DNA of 64,000 bases from Jiella mangrovi. GTDB taxonomy: Bacteria > Pseudomonadota > Alphaproteobacteria > Rhizobiales > Rhizobiaceae. The stretch covers positions 186,001-250,000 of the forward strand of contig NZ_JAGJCF010000001.1 in assembly GCF_017815135.1 (NCBI RefSeq), read 5' to 3'. The position numbers and the translations under genes were made by a program. The notes beneath the pieces are model-generated. The model was not told the origin of the DNA, did not search any database, and was given only the letters and a program-made list of their open reading frames with translations. This document shows, in pieces, positions 34,234 to 42,435 of the stretch (position 1 is its first letter; each line of letters starts with the position of its first letter).

Positions 34234-34605
34234 TCAGGCCGCGACGCGGTTGATTGCGTCGACGAGCTTCGTCGGATCGAAGGGCTTGACGATCCAGCCG
34301 GTCGCACCGGCGAGGCGAGCGCGCTGCTTCTTCTCAGCGTCGCTTTCCGTCGTCAGAACGAGGATCGGGATCGAGCGGCGGCTGTGGTCGGCGCGGACTT
34401 CCTCGATGAACTGGAAACCGTCCTTGCGGGGCATGTTGATGTCGGTGATGATCACGTCGGGCTCGACGTTCATTCCCTGCAGGACCTCGATGCCGTGCTG
34501 GCCATCTTCGGCCTGAACGACCGTAAAGCCCGACGAGGCCAGCGTGACCTTCAACATCTCACGCATGGTGCGGGAGTCGTCGATGGTGAGAATCGTGCGT
34601 GTCAT
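34234..34605 (-). CDS. cheY1: Chemotaxis response regulator CheY1
   Basis: A 123-residue receiver domain: ILTIDDSRTMREML, phosphoacceptor in VIITDINMPRKDGF, VLTTESD and WIVKPFDPTKL. Upstream of cheA, where rhizobial operons carry the CheY that drains phosphate from CheA. Its ATG overlaps the STAS gene's TGA (ATGA). Confidence 0.93.
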   Translation of the reverse strand: MTRTILTIDDSRTMREMLKVTLASSGFTVVQAEDGQHGIEVLQGMNVEPDVIITDINMPRKDGFQFIEEVRADHSRRSIPILVLTTESDAEKKQRARLAGATGWIVKPFDPTKLVDAINRVAA

Positions 34606-34916
34606 TGTGCAACTTCCTTTTCGAGAATGGCCTGAGGCGTGAGGCCAAGGACCTGAAGGCCGGAGGTGAAGGAATCAGAGGGTTCGGCGATGCTGAAGGA
34701 GGCCATTTCGTCCTTCCAGGTCGCGGCGGCCGCGATCAGGATCTGGACGCACTGGGTGCCAAGGCGCTCGACCTTCGAGGCGTCGATGACGAGGTTCTGC
34801 CCGCGCAGCGCCATCAGCTTCTCTGCGAGCGGCGTTGCAGCCTTGAGATCGAGCACTTCGGGAAGGGCGAAGACGGTGCCTTCGGCGGAAGTTGCCTTGG
34901 TGGATTTGCGTGGCAT
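34602..34916 (-). CDS. STAS-domain protein of the chemotaxis operon
   Basis: A 104-residue STAS-like protein with LNVxxA-type segments: VLDLKAATPLAEKLMALRG, NLVIDASKVERLGTQCVQIL, and a C-terminal helix. It is the counterpart of orf2 in Sinorhizobium and Agrobacterium che operons. The conserved serine that anti-anti-sigma factors phosphorylate is replaced by LGTQC here, so phosphorylation would have to be on Thr or be absent. Its ATG overlaps the upstream TGA as TGATG. Confidence 0.85.
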   Translation of the reverse strand: MPRKSTKATSAEGTVFALPEVLDLKAATPLAEKLMALRGQNLVIDASKVERLGTQCVQILIAAAATWKDEMASFSIAEPSDSFTSGLQVLGLTPQAILEKEVAQ

Positions 34917-35515
34917 CAAAATTCCTTCCAGCTGACGGCGGAGACGTCTTTGGCATAATCGGGCGCTGCTCCGCCGGATCCGGTTCGTTTCATCTGAGGC
35001 AGGGCCCGCGCCGGTTTTGCGGGGGCCATTCTCGCAGCAGACCTCGTTGTTGTTCGTGGGGCCGCACAACGTGCGAAAGGTTCGTTGAAGCGGACGATCG
35101 ATACGGCGCGTTCGTCGGTCCTTGTGGACTGCGCTGCCAGCCGGTCGCGCCCGATCGCCGGGATCTCGACGGCCTTGTCGCCCGGGGCCAGCCTGCGCAT
35201 CGCCGCAGTCATGAGGCCAACGCGACGCGCAAAGCCGCGCGACAGGGCAACCGCGAAACCGATGGCGGCCAGAACGCAAGAGACGACGCCGACGAGGATC
35301 GTGCCACGCGCCAGCGCAAAGCGCGCCGAGACGTCGTCCTGCGTGACCGCAATGTGCTCGTCCTTGGCACCCGCGAAAGCATCGGCCTTGTCGAGGCTCC
35401 ACCAGATGGAAGCTCTCGCCACAAGCGCAAAGAACGCCAGTGCGCAAAACGATAACGTCAGCTTTACAGATATCCTTGCATTCTTCATGTGACGTCGTGC
35501 TCTAATGTTTTTCAT
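34916..35515 (-). CDS. Truncated chemoreceptor-like membrane protein at the head of the che operon
   Basis: A 199-residue protein in the place normally taken by a chemoreceptor gene. It has an N-terminal hydrophobic helix (about residues 20-40), a very short outer loop, a second helix (about 76-97) and a HAMP-like stretch (SRGFARRVGLMTAAMRRLAPGD). A low-complexity Ala/Arg/Pro region follows, and the protein ends SAVSWKEF. The long coiled-coil signalling domain with the conserved hairpin tip is missing. The final WKEF resembles the aromatic pentapeptide tail by which receptors hold CheR/CheB. I read it as a deletion derivative; whether it works is unknown. The alternative start at 35488 removes nine residues. 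Confidence 0.72.
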   Translation of the reverse strand: MKNIRARRHMKNARISVKLTLSFCALAFFALVARASIWWSLDKADAFAGAKDEHIAVTQDDVSARFALARGTILVGVVSCVLAAIGFAVALSRGFARRVGLMTAAMRRLAPGDKAVEIPAIGRDRLAAQSTRTDERAVSIVRFNEPFARCAAPRTTTRSAARMAPAKPARALPQMKRTGSGGAAPDYAKDVSAVSWKEF

Positions 35516-35845
35516 GCCTGTCGGCGATGAATGAGCCGCAAACTAGCGGGAAGCTCCTAAGCAATGGTTTAACCGGGGGCGATACCCGCAAAAACCATAC
35601 GCGCCGCGCCAGCTACTTTCGGGCAATCAGATATACTTATTTGTTAACCTGACGTTTTTACCCATCACCCATCGCAACCTTAAGCTTCAATTCGCATCCC
35701 GATCCGTATCCCGTTTGCGTCAATTCCCTGGCAAGACAGAAAACCGATGCTCGTGTGCGAGGCTTGCGGCCTTGGCTCTTGAGGAGCGCACGCGAATGCG
35801 GGACAAGCATCCCATGACTGGCTGGAACAGGGATGTCGCAAGGCG
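35516..35845. promoter_or_regulatory. Divergent promoter region of the che operon and rbsK
   Basis: About 330 bases between oppositely oriented transcription units, with an AT-rich core near 35625-35665. An imperfect inverted repeat, ATGGTTT (35564-35570) with AAACCAT (about 35591-35597), lies on the che side. No gene is seen. I cannot place a promoter with confidence. Confidence 0.45.
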
Positions 35846-36796
35846 ATGGCTCGAACGACGGATCAAGAACCCATCGTATTCGTCTTCGGATCGGTGAACA
35901 TCGACCTCGTTTGCCGGGTTGCGGCGATCGCCCGTCCAGGGGAAACCGTACTCTCGACGCGATACGAGCAGCTCTTCGGCGGCAAAGGCGCCAACCAGGC
36001 GGTCGCCGCGGCGCGCGCATCGTCCGTACCCGTCGTCTTCGCCGGCGCTGTCGGTAAGGACGAGCTCGGCCGGGCGGCGCGCGAGCAGCTGATGGCCGAA
36101 GGCATCGAGACCGACAATCTCGCCGATGGCAGCGAGCGGACCGGTTGCGCCTTCATTTCGATCGATGCGCATGGCGAGAACGCCATCACGGTGGCCAGCG
36201 GGGCCAATCTCGAGGCCCGGGCCGAAGCGATCGACGCCGCCCTCTTTCGCCCCGCTGCCGTGCTCGTCCTGCAGATGGAGATCCCGCTCGCCGAGATCGT
36301 CGCGGCGGCGGAGCGGATGCGAGCGGCCGGTGGACGGGTCGTCGTCAATCTCGCTCCAGTTCCCGAAGATCTCTCGCAACGAGATCTGGCGCGAATTCTT
36401 GCCGCGAGCGATATCCTCGTCGTCAATGAAGGTGAACTGGCCGCAGCGGCGAAACTGGCGGGGATCGGCGCGCAGACGATCCCCGAGACGGCCGTAGCAC
36501 TGGCACAGCATTACAATGTCGTGGTCATCGCGACACTTGGCGCAGACGGCGTCCTGATCGCCGAAGGCATGGGCGAACCGCAACGGCTGTCGGCCCTGCC
36601 CGTCGAGGTCGTCGACACCACCGGCGCCGGCGACACCTTCGTCGGCGTTTTCGCCAGCGCCCTTGCAGGCGGCATGGCGACAGCGCAGGCCGCGCGCCGC
36701 GGCGCCGCGGCAGCGTCCCTTGCCTGCCGCAAGATGGGCGCCCAAACGGCCATGCCGACTGCCGCGGAGATCGACGCGGCGCTGGCCGGGGCATGA
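35846..36796 (+). CDS. rbsK: Ribokinase (PfkB family)
   Basis: Phosphorylates ribose to ribose 5-phosphate. At 316 residues it has the ribokinase N-terminus VFGSVNIDLV, the substrate loop GGKGANQAVAAAR near residue 47, and the ATP/catalytic motif DTTGAGDTFVGVFASAL, whose aspartate is the catalytic base. No ribose transporter or repressor is adjacent. Its TGA overlaps the ATG of the ModE-type regulator, an unexpected pairing. Other PfkB sugars cannot be excluded. Confidence 0.9.
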   Translation: MARTTDQEPIVFVFGSVNIDLVCRVAAIARPGETVLSTRYEQLFGGKGANQAVAAARASSVPVVFAGAVGKDELGRAAREQLMAEGIETDNLADGSERTGCAFISIDAHGENAITVASGANLEARAEAIDAALFRPAAVLVLQMEIPLAEIVAAAERMRAAGGRVVVNLAPVPEDLSQRDLARILAASDILVVNEGELAAAAKLAGIGAQTIPETAVALAQHYNVVVIATLGADGVLIAEGMGEPQRLSALPVEVVDTTGAGDTFVGVFASALAGGMATAQAARRGAAAASLACRKMGAQTAMPTAAEIDAALAGA

Positions 36797-37185
36797 CGCC
36801 TGCCTCTCCCGGCGCCGTCGCCCATCTCAGGCTCAGCCTCAGCGACGAACTGAGCATCGGGCCGGGCAAGGCTCGGCTCCTGGAAGCGATCGAGGAAACC
36901 GGCTCGATCGCCGCGGCCGGCCGCCAACTTGCCATGAGCTACAAGCGCGCCTGGACCCTGGTCGAGGAGCTGAACCGGGCCTTTCGCGAGCCGCTGGTGA
37001 CATCCGCGCGCGGCGGCAGCACCGGCGGAGGCGCCAGCCTGACACCGACCGGGCGGATGGTGCTCGCCACCTATCGAAGGATCGAAGCGCGCGCCGAAGC
37101 GGCCGTCGCCGGCGACATCGCCGCGCTGCGATCGCTGCTCGCGCAGGCATCCTGCGAGACAGGCGAGGATGGCGTAGAAAAATGA
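36793..37185 (+). CDS. ModE-type winged-helix regulator lacking molybdate-binding domains
   Basis: A 130-residue DNA-binding protein with the ModE N-terminal domain: LSIGPGKARLLEAIEETGSIAAAG, MSYKRAWTLVEELN and GGSTGGGASLTPTGRMVL. The C-terminal molybdate-binding di-mop domains of E. coli ModE are absent, as in many alphaproteobacterial homologues. It precedes modA by 63 bases, which contain a perfect inverted repeat suited to a dimeric repressor. It probably controls modABC. How it senses molybdate without mop domains is not shown by sequence. Confidence 0.9.
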   Translation: MTPASPGAVAHLRLSLSDELSIGPGKARLLEAIEETGSIAAAGRQLAMSYKRAWTLVEELNRAFREPLVTSARGGSTGGGASLTPTGRMVLATYRRIEARAEAAVAGDIAALRSLLAQASCETGEDGVEK

Positions 37186-37215
37186 GACGCTCCGGACTTG
37201 CTGTCGCAAAACAAG

Positions 37216-37239
37216 CGATATGTTCATAGAAACATATCG
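37216..37239. promoter_or_regulatory. Candidate ModE-type operator upstream of modA
   Basis: A perfect inverted repeat CGATATGTT-(6 bases)-AACATATCG, centred about 21 bases before the modA ATG. It resembles the CG(T)TATAT...ATATAACG architecture of known ModE sites. Position suggests repression by blocking RNA polymerase or ribosome access. Assignment is inference from symmetry and context. Confidence 0.72.
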
Positions 37240-37248
37240 GAGATCCTC

Positions 37249-38001
37249 ATGAGCCGCGCCGCCGTCCTCCCTCTCGCAGCACTCCTTGTCGCCATCTGCC
37301 TTTCAGGCCCGGCCAGGGCCGGCACGACGGTCGTCGCGGTCGCGGCCAATTTCACCGAACCGGCCAAGGAAATCGCCGAGGCCTTCACGAAAGAGACCGG
37401 CGACGACGTCGAGCTGAGCTTCGGCTCGACTGGCGCTCTCTATGCGCAGATCGGCCAGGGAGCCCCCTACGAGGTGTTGCTGGCGGCAGACGACGAGCGC
37501 CCGCGCCGTGCCGTGGCCGAAGGTCTCGCAGTCAAGGGAAGCCAGTTTACTTACGCAATCGGCACGCTCGCCCTGTTCAGTCCCGATCCGAACCGCGTGA
37601 CCGGGCCCAAGACCCTTGAGGCGGGAGCCTTCCAGCGCCTTGCCATCGCCAATCCGAAGACCGCGCCATACGGCGTCGCCGCGGTCGAGACGATGAAGGC
37701 GCTCGGTCTTTATGACAGGCTGAGCGACAAGATCGTCCAGGGCAACAGCATCGCCCAGACCTATCAGTTCGTCTCCACCGGCAACGCCGAACTCGGCTTC
37801 GTCGCCCTCTCGCAGATCGCCGGCAACACCAAAGGCTCGCGCTGGGTCGTTCCGGAGGAGGATCACGCGCCGATCCGCCAGGATGCGGTGCTGCTTTCGC
37901 CAGGAGACGGCAACAAGGCCGCCAGACTGTTTCTCGACTTCCTGAAAGGCCCGCAGGCGAAAAAGATCATCGAAAAGTTCGGATACCGAACGGGTGAGTA
38001 G
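37249..38001 (+). CDS. modA: Molybdate ABC transporter substrate-binding protein
   Basis: Periplasmic molybdate/tungstate-binding protein of about 250 residues. It has a signal peptide with ...LSGPARAG at the cleavage region, then VAVAANFTEPAKEIAEAF, FGSTGALYAQI, APYEVLLAADDERP, ANPKTAPYGVAA and TGNAELGFVALSQ, all ModA features. The ATG at 37249 follows CGGAGA. modB follows after 12 bases. Confidence 0.96.
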   Translation: MSRAAVLPLAALLVAICLSGPARAGTTVVAVAANFTEPAKEIAEAFTKETGDDVELSFGSTGALYAQIGQGAPYEVLLAADDERPRRAVAEGLAVKGSQFTYAIGTLALFSPDPNRVTGPKTLEAGAFQRLAIANPKTAPYGVAAVETMKALGLYDRLSDKIVQGNSIAQTYQFVSTGNAELGFVALSQIAGNTKGSRWVVPEEDHAPIRQDAVLLSPGDGNKAARLFLDFLKGPQAKKIIEKFGYRTGE

Positions 38002-38013
38002 GGTAACGCGCGG

Positions 38014-38688
38014 ATGACGATTGACTTCGGCGACATTGTCTCGGCCCTCGTCCTCACTTTGGAACTTGCCAGCGTGACGACCCTCGTCCTTCTCGCCATC
38101 GGCACACCGCTCGCCTGGTGGCTTGCCCGCTCCAATACGCTCGCCTCCGACATCGTCGCCACCCTCGTCGCGCTGCCGCTGGTCCTGCCGCCGACGGTTC
38201 TGGGCTTTTATCTTCTGATCGCGCTCGGGCCGGCCGGTCTTGGCAGTCTCGTCGGCGTCAGATCTCTCGCCTTCTCCTTCGAAGGGCTCGTCGCCGGCTC
38301 CGTCGTCTATTCCCTCCCCTTCGTCGTCCAGCCGATCCGCAATGCCTTTCAGGCGATCGGCGAGCGTCCGCTTGAGGTCGCGGCGACCTTGCGCGCCTCG
38401 CCGCTCGACCGCTTCTTCACCGTCGCCGTCCCCCTTGCCCGCAACGGCTTTCTCACCGGCGCAGTGCTCGGCTTTGCCCACACCGTCGGAGAATTCGGCG
38501 TCGTCCTGATGATCGGCGGCAACATTCCCGGAGAGACACGCGTCCTGTCGATCGCCATCTTCGACTATGTCGAACAGCTGCGCTTCGCCGAGGCTCACCT
38601 CGTTGCCGGCGGTATGCTCATATTCTCATTCCTCGTCATTCTCGCCATGTCGCGGATCGGTCGACGCTTCGGAGAAACGCTCCCGTGA
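38014..38688 (+). CDS. modB: Molybdate ABC transporter permease
   Basis: Inner-membrane permease of 224 residues with about five helices and the EAA-type cytoplasmic loop ([23 protein letters not shown]) that contacts Mod[16 protein letters not shown] and [19 protein letters not shown] are characteristic of ModB. Its TGA overlaps the GTG of modC. Confidence 0.96.
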   Translation: MTIDFGDIVSALVLTLELASVTTLVLLAIGTPLAWWLARSNTLASDIVATLVALPLVLPPTVLGFYLLIALGPAGLGSLVGVRSLAFSFEGLVAGSVVYSLPFVVQPIRNAFQAIGERPLEVAATLRASPLDRFFTVAVPLARNGFLTGAVLGFAHTVGEFGVVLMIGGNIPGETRVLSIAIFDYVEQLRFAEAHLVAGGMLIFSFLVILAMSRIGRRFGETLP

Positions 38689-39830
38689 GCGGTGGCGTGG
38701 GCAATCCGGCAGACGGCGACCGCGACCGCCGCCCTGGGCGCGAGGGGCTCGACATCGCGCTTTGCGGGATGCGCGGAAGCTTTTGGATCGAGGCCGCCTT
38801 CTCGGCGCCGGCGCGCGGCGTCACCGCTCTTTTCGGCCCGTCAGGCTCCGGCAAGACGTCGATCCTTCGGGCAATCGCCGGCCTCGAGCGCCTCGAAGGC
38901 CACGTGCGGGCCGGCGAAACAATCTGGCAGGACGAAGGTCGCTTCGTTGCGACGCACCGCCGGGCGGTCGGCTACGTCTTCCAGGAGGCGAGCCTCTTTG
39001 CCCATCTCGGCGTCGAGGAAAACCTTCTTTACGGCGCGCGGCGCAGCCCCGGCGGCGTCGATGCCGCAATGCGGCGCGAAGTGGCCGATCTCCTCGGTCT
39101 CGATCACCTGAAGTCCCGCTCCGTCGCCGATCTGTCGGGAGGCGAACGCCAACGGGTCGCGATCGGCCGGGCGATCCTGTCGCGGCCTCGGGTGATGTTG
39201 ATGGACGAGCCGCTTTCCGGGCTGGATAACAGGGCAAAAGGCGAAATACTGCCTTTCATCGAGCGGCTGGCCGGCGCGCTCGACCTGCCGATCCTCTATG
39301 TCAGCCACGACATCGCGGAGATCGAGCGGCTGGCCGACCGGATCGTCCTCGTCGAAGCGGGCCGGGTCCGTGCGAGCGGTCCGCTCAATCAGGCCCTCAC
39401 CGACATCGGGCTCGGCTTCGTGCGCCATCCCCATGCGGCCTCGGTCCTGACGGCCAGGGTCACCGCCTTTTCGCCCGAAGACGGACTGGCCGAACTTGAT
39501 CTTTGCGGCCAGAGCGTTTTCGTCGACGGCAGCGGACCGCAGGAGATTGGCCTCGAGCGGCGCCTGAGGATCGAGGCGAGCGACGTCAGCCTCTCGCGCG
39601 GCCCCCTCGCCCAATCGACCATCCTGAATACGCTTCGTGTCGAAATCGTCGCGATCGAGCCCGCCGGGCGCGCCAACCTCGCCATTCTCCTCGCCCTCGA
39701 GGGCACGGGCGACTTCACATTCATGGCGAAAGTCACCCGTCGATCGGCCGAACGCCTCGCTCTTTGCCCTGGCGATCGACTGTTCGCCCAGATCAAATCG
39801 GTCTCCCTTGCGACCTCTCCCGTGCCGTAA
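38685..39830 (+). CDS. modC: Molybdate ABC transporter ATP-binding protein
   Basis: ATPase of the molybdate importer, 381 residues. Walker [10 protein letters not shown] near residue 49, Q-loop VFQEASLF, signature [15 protein letters not shown], Walker [13 protein letters not shown] and the H-loop histidine in YVSHDIAE are intact. A C-terminal mop/TOBE domain follows (from about 290), which can bind molybdate itself. GTG start overlaps the modB stop. Confidence 0.96.
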   Translation: MSGGVGNPADGDRDRRPGREGLDIALCGMRGSFWIEAAFSAPARGVTALFGPSGSGKTSILRAIAGLERLEGHVRAGETIWQDEGRFVATHRRAVGYVFQEASLFAHLGVEENLLYGARRSPGGVDAAMRREVADLLGLDHLKSRSVADLSGGERQRVAIGRAILSRPRVMLMDEPLSGLDNRAKGEILPFIERLAGALDLPILYVSHDIAEIERLADRIVLVEAGRVRASGPLNQALTDIGLGFVRHPHAASVLTARVTAFSPEDGLAELDLCGQSVFVDGSGPQEIGLERRLRIEASDVSLSRGPLAQSTILNTLRVEIVAIEPAGRANLAILLALEGTGDFTFMAKVTRRSAERLALCPGDRLFAQIKSVSLATSPVP

Positions 39831-39879
39831 GGGAAATGAATGTCTTCTACCGGAACGAAATACCGGTTATGGCCGAACG

Positions 39880-40452
39880 ATGAACAGCGCAGCGGGAAAG
39901 CTCATCGCCATGACCATGGAACACCAGGCCCTCGTCTCGGACGTGGAAACCTACCACCCCCTTGCAAGGGTCGCGCATTGGGTCGTTGCGCTCCTCGTTC
40001 TCGTCGTGTGGCCGGTCGGCTTCGTCATCGAGTTCATCAAGGACGACGCGAAGACGCCCTTCTACTTCATCCACGAATCGCTGGGGTTCCTGATCCTGTG
40101 GCTGATGCTCGCCCGGCTGGCCGTCCGGCTGATTCATACCCCGCCTCCCGAGCCGGAGATGCCGGTCCTGCAGAAGCGCCTCGCGGCGACCGTTCACTTT
40201 CTGCTCTATGCCGCCTTGATCGCACAGCCCATCGTCGGCTTTCTGGCGACCAACGCCTTCGGCTTCCCGCTCGACTGGTTCGGTCTCGTCACCGTGTGGA
40301 GCCCGATCGGCAAATCGGACCTCGCCCCCACCCTAATGGGCATCCACGCCTTCCTCGGCTGGTCGATCCTCGTCCTGTTCTGTCTACATTTCGCCGGCGT
40401 CCTACAACACCACGTTCTGCGCCGGGACAAGACGCTCCATCGCATGCTGTAG
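39880..40452 (+). CDS. Cytochrome b561 family protein
   Basis: A four-helix di-haem b membrane protein of about 190 residues. Histidines are found in PLARVAHWVVALLVLVV, FYFIHESLGFLIL, AATVHFLLYAALI and GIHAFLGWSILVLFCLHFAGVLQHHV, matching the bacterial b561 pattern. It likely passes electrons within or across the membrane, for example as superoxide:quinone oxidoreductase or as a redox partner. Start is uncertain; ATGs at 39910 and 39916 are alternatives. It may be co-transcribed with modC (50-base gap). Confidence 0.88.
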   Translation: MNSAAGKLIAMTMEHQALVSDVETYHPLARVAHWVVALLVLVVWPVGFVIEFIKDDAKTPFYFIHESLGFLILWLMLARLAVRLIHTPPPEPEMPVLQKRLAATVHFLLYAALIAQPIVGFLATNAFGFPLDWFGLVTVWSPIGKSDLAPTLMGIHAFLGWSILVLFCLHFAGVLQHHVLRRDKTLHRML

Positions 40453-40543
40453 GCCGCCCAAGGCACTTCGGCAGGGCCGCGGCCTTCTCTTTAGTCACCT
40501 CTGAGAGAGGGCCGGCTTTTGGTCTGAGCCGCCCTCTTCTGGC

Positions 40544-41353
40544 TCAGCCCGGAATTGCCAGAAGGTCGAGATGGCCGACGGTCGCGCGGCCATCGGCGCA
40601 GTTGGCAATGCGCATCTTTCGCCAGTCATCCAGTTCGGCCGCATCGAGAACGCCCAGTTCCGCGACGGCTGCGGCGACACCTTCGATATGCGCAATCGCA
40701 AGCTCGCGATCGCGTCCTTCGAGCTGCCATGGGCTGTCGGCCAGCATGACGTCATAGCCCCGCGCTTGCAGCGCTTCGGCCAGCGCGCGAGCGGCCGCCG
40801 GGCCGAGCGAGGCGCCGCTGCCGAGGCCCTTCGGCCGCAACTGATGGCGATTGAACCCGGCGACGACGATCCCGTCCAGCGAATGGGCCGGCGAGAACGT
40901 CGTCGAACCGTCGTAATTCAGCACGGCATAAAGCGCCGTTCCCTCTTTCGCGAGCCGATCGACGAGTGCGGCGACAAAGTCGCGCGAGGCGAGATCGAAC
41001 AGCGCTGAGGCCGTGACGAGACGGGCGCCGTCGAGCGGAATGTCCGCGACATCCGACAGGTCGACGCGGCAGGGTTCGGCCTTCGCTCCGAGCCCGGACG
41101 CTCGCTCCATCGCTGCGCCAAGAAGCGCTGGATCGTCGTCGATCAGGCGCCAGTGGCAGACCTGCGCGTTTGCGGGCGACGCCTCGTCGAAGGCTGCGAG
41201 GGTGGCGCCGGCTCCGCAGCCGAGATCCACGAGCGTGGCGGTGCCTTGCGCATCCCTTACCCATTCGAGCGCCCGGCGCATCAGCCCGGGGTCGCGGGCA
41301 CGCTGATCGGCCGGCTCCCGCAGGGCGAGCCAGGTCTCTGCAAATCCGCTCAA
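40544..41353 (-). CDS. Class I SAM-dependent methyltransferase
   Basis: A 269-residue Rossmann methyltransferase with motif I LVDLGCGAGATLAAF near residue 42, the acidic RLIDDDPALLGAA loop and VTASALFDLASRDFVAAL. The substrate is unknown. Its ATG overlaps the stop of the glycosyltransferase gene, and it is the last gene of a four-gene operon with an MDR dehydrogenase, a PTPS-like protein and a GT4 enzyme. The context suggests a tailoring step on a small molecule, possibly a pterin. Confidence 0.85.
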   Translation of the reverse strand: MSGFAETWLALREPADQRARDPGLMRRALEWVRDAQGTATLVDLGCGAGATLAAFDEASPANAQVCHWRLIDDDPALLGAAMERASGLGAKAEPCRVDLSDVADIPLDGARLVTASALFDLASRDFVAALVDRLAKEGTALYAVLNYDGSTTFSPAHSLDGIVVAGFNRHQLRPKGLGSGASLGPAAARALAEALQARGYDVMLADSPWQLEGRDRELAIAHIEGVAAAVAELGVLDAAELDDWRKMRIANCADGRATVGHLDLLAIPG

Positions 41354-42435
41354 ACCATCTCTCCAACCTCAAGAAGCGCCCCGGCGACGATCGTCGCGGC
41401 ATCACGCCAGGAAGGCAGTTTTCGCCCGGCATCAAGGGCCGCCCGCGCCGCCGTCTGCCTCGCCTCACCATCGGTCAGCAGCTCTCGCAAAGCCTCTCCC
41501 AGCCCCGTCGCATCGCCCGGCTCGAAGCGACGCCCGGCGCTCGCCGGGACGAGGTCGCGCGGGGCGCCCTCGGCGCAGAAAACGATCGGCAGGCCATATG
41601 CCATCGCTTCGGCGAAGACCATGCCATAGCCCTCATAGCGGCTGGCGAGAACGAACAGATCGGCCGTCGCATATTCCGCGGAGACATCGGGAAGAGCGCC
41701 CACGAGTTCGATCCGATCGGTAAGGTCCAGCTCCCTGACCTGCTGCGCCAAAGCATTGACGGTTCGCTCGTCCGCGGTTTTCGATCCGACAAGCCGGCAC
41801 CGCCAGTCGAGATCGGCGACAGCCTTCAGGCCTTCGACGAGCGTCGCATGGTCCTTGCGCGGGATCAAAGTCCCGATCGACAGGATCGTCGGCGGCTCTG
41901 CAACCGGATCTGGCCGGTCGTGACCGCCAATACGACCGCGTTGGCCTGTCGGCTGGTCGGTGCCGGGCGGCGCCACTGTCAGGCGCTCCATCGGCACGGC
42001 GAAGGTGGCAGCCACGGTCCCGGCCGTCGCCGGACTGGTGACGACGACCGAGCGGGCGGCACTAAGCGCCTCTCGCTCGCTCGCCTCCAGTTCCCGTCGC
42101 AGCGCCGCGTCGAGCCCGGTTTCAAGACAAAGCGGATGGTGCAGGAGAGCGACGAGCCGCAACCGATCCGCTTCCCGCGCCGCGATCTGCGGCATCGCCC
42201 CGAAGGCGAGGCCATCGACGAGAACCAGGGCCCCGTTCGCAAGCCCCGCAAAGGCAGCCGCGGTGCGATCGAGCTCCGCCGCCGTCGGCTGCGGAAACCC
42301 GCCCGGCAGGGACAGAATCTCGACCTGCCACCCACTCGACCGCAATTCGGCGATCAGCCGCCGATCGTAACCGTAGCCGCCACTCGGAGTGTCGATGTCG
42401 CCCGGGATCGCGAAGACGACCCGGCGTCCACTCAC
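41350..42435 (-). CDS. Glycosyltransferase family 4
   Basis: A 361-residue GT-B enzyme. The N-terminal acceptor domain begins VVFAIPGDIDTPSGGYGYDRRLI. The donor domain has ILSIGTLIPRKDHATL and the C-terminal E-x7-E region ASRYEGYGMVFAEAMAYGLPIV, typical of GT4. It is retaining; donor and acceptor are unknown. Start overlaps the PTPS-like gene's stop by four bases. A GT4 enzyme glucosylates tetrahydrobiopterin in cyanobacteria, so a pterin acceptor is a reasonable guess, though no more than that. Confidence 0.87.
   Translation of the reverse strand: MSGRRVVFAIPGDIDTPSGGYGYDRRLIAELRSSGWQVEILSLPGGFPQPTAAELDRTAAAFAGLANGALVLVDGLAFGAMPQIAAREADRLRLVALLHHPLCLETGLDAALRRELEASEREALSAARSVVVTSPATAGTVAATFAVPMERLTVAPPGTDQPTGQRGRIGGHDRPDPVAEPPTILSIGTLIPRKDHATLVEGLKAVADLDWRCRLVGSKTADERTVNALAQQVRELDLTDRIELVGALPDVSAEYATADLFVLASRYEGYGMVFAEAMAYGLPIVFCAEGAPRDLVPASAGRRFEPGDATGLGEALRELLTDGEARQTAARAALDAGRKLPSWRDAATIVAGALLEVGEMV

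Noticed and set aside
31856-34516. Plus-strand frame of 886 codons opposite cheA
   Set aside because: Antisense shadow of cheA and neighbours; low-complexity composition and no ribosome site.
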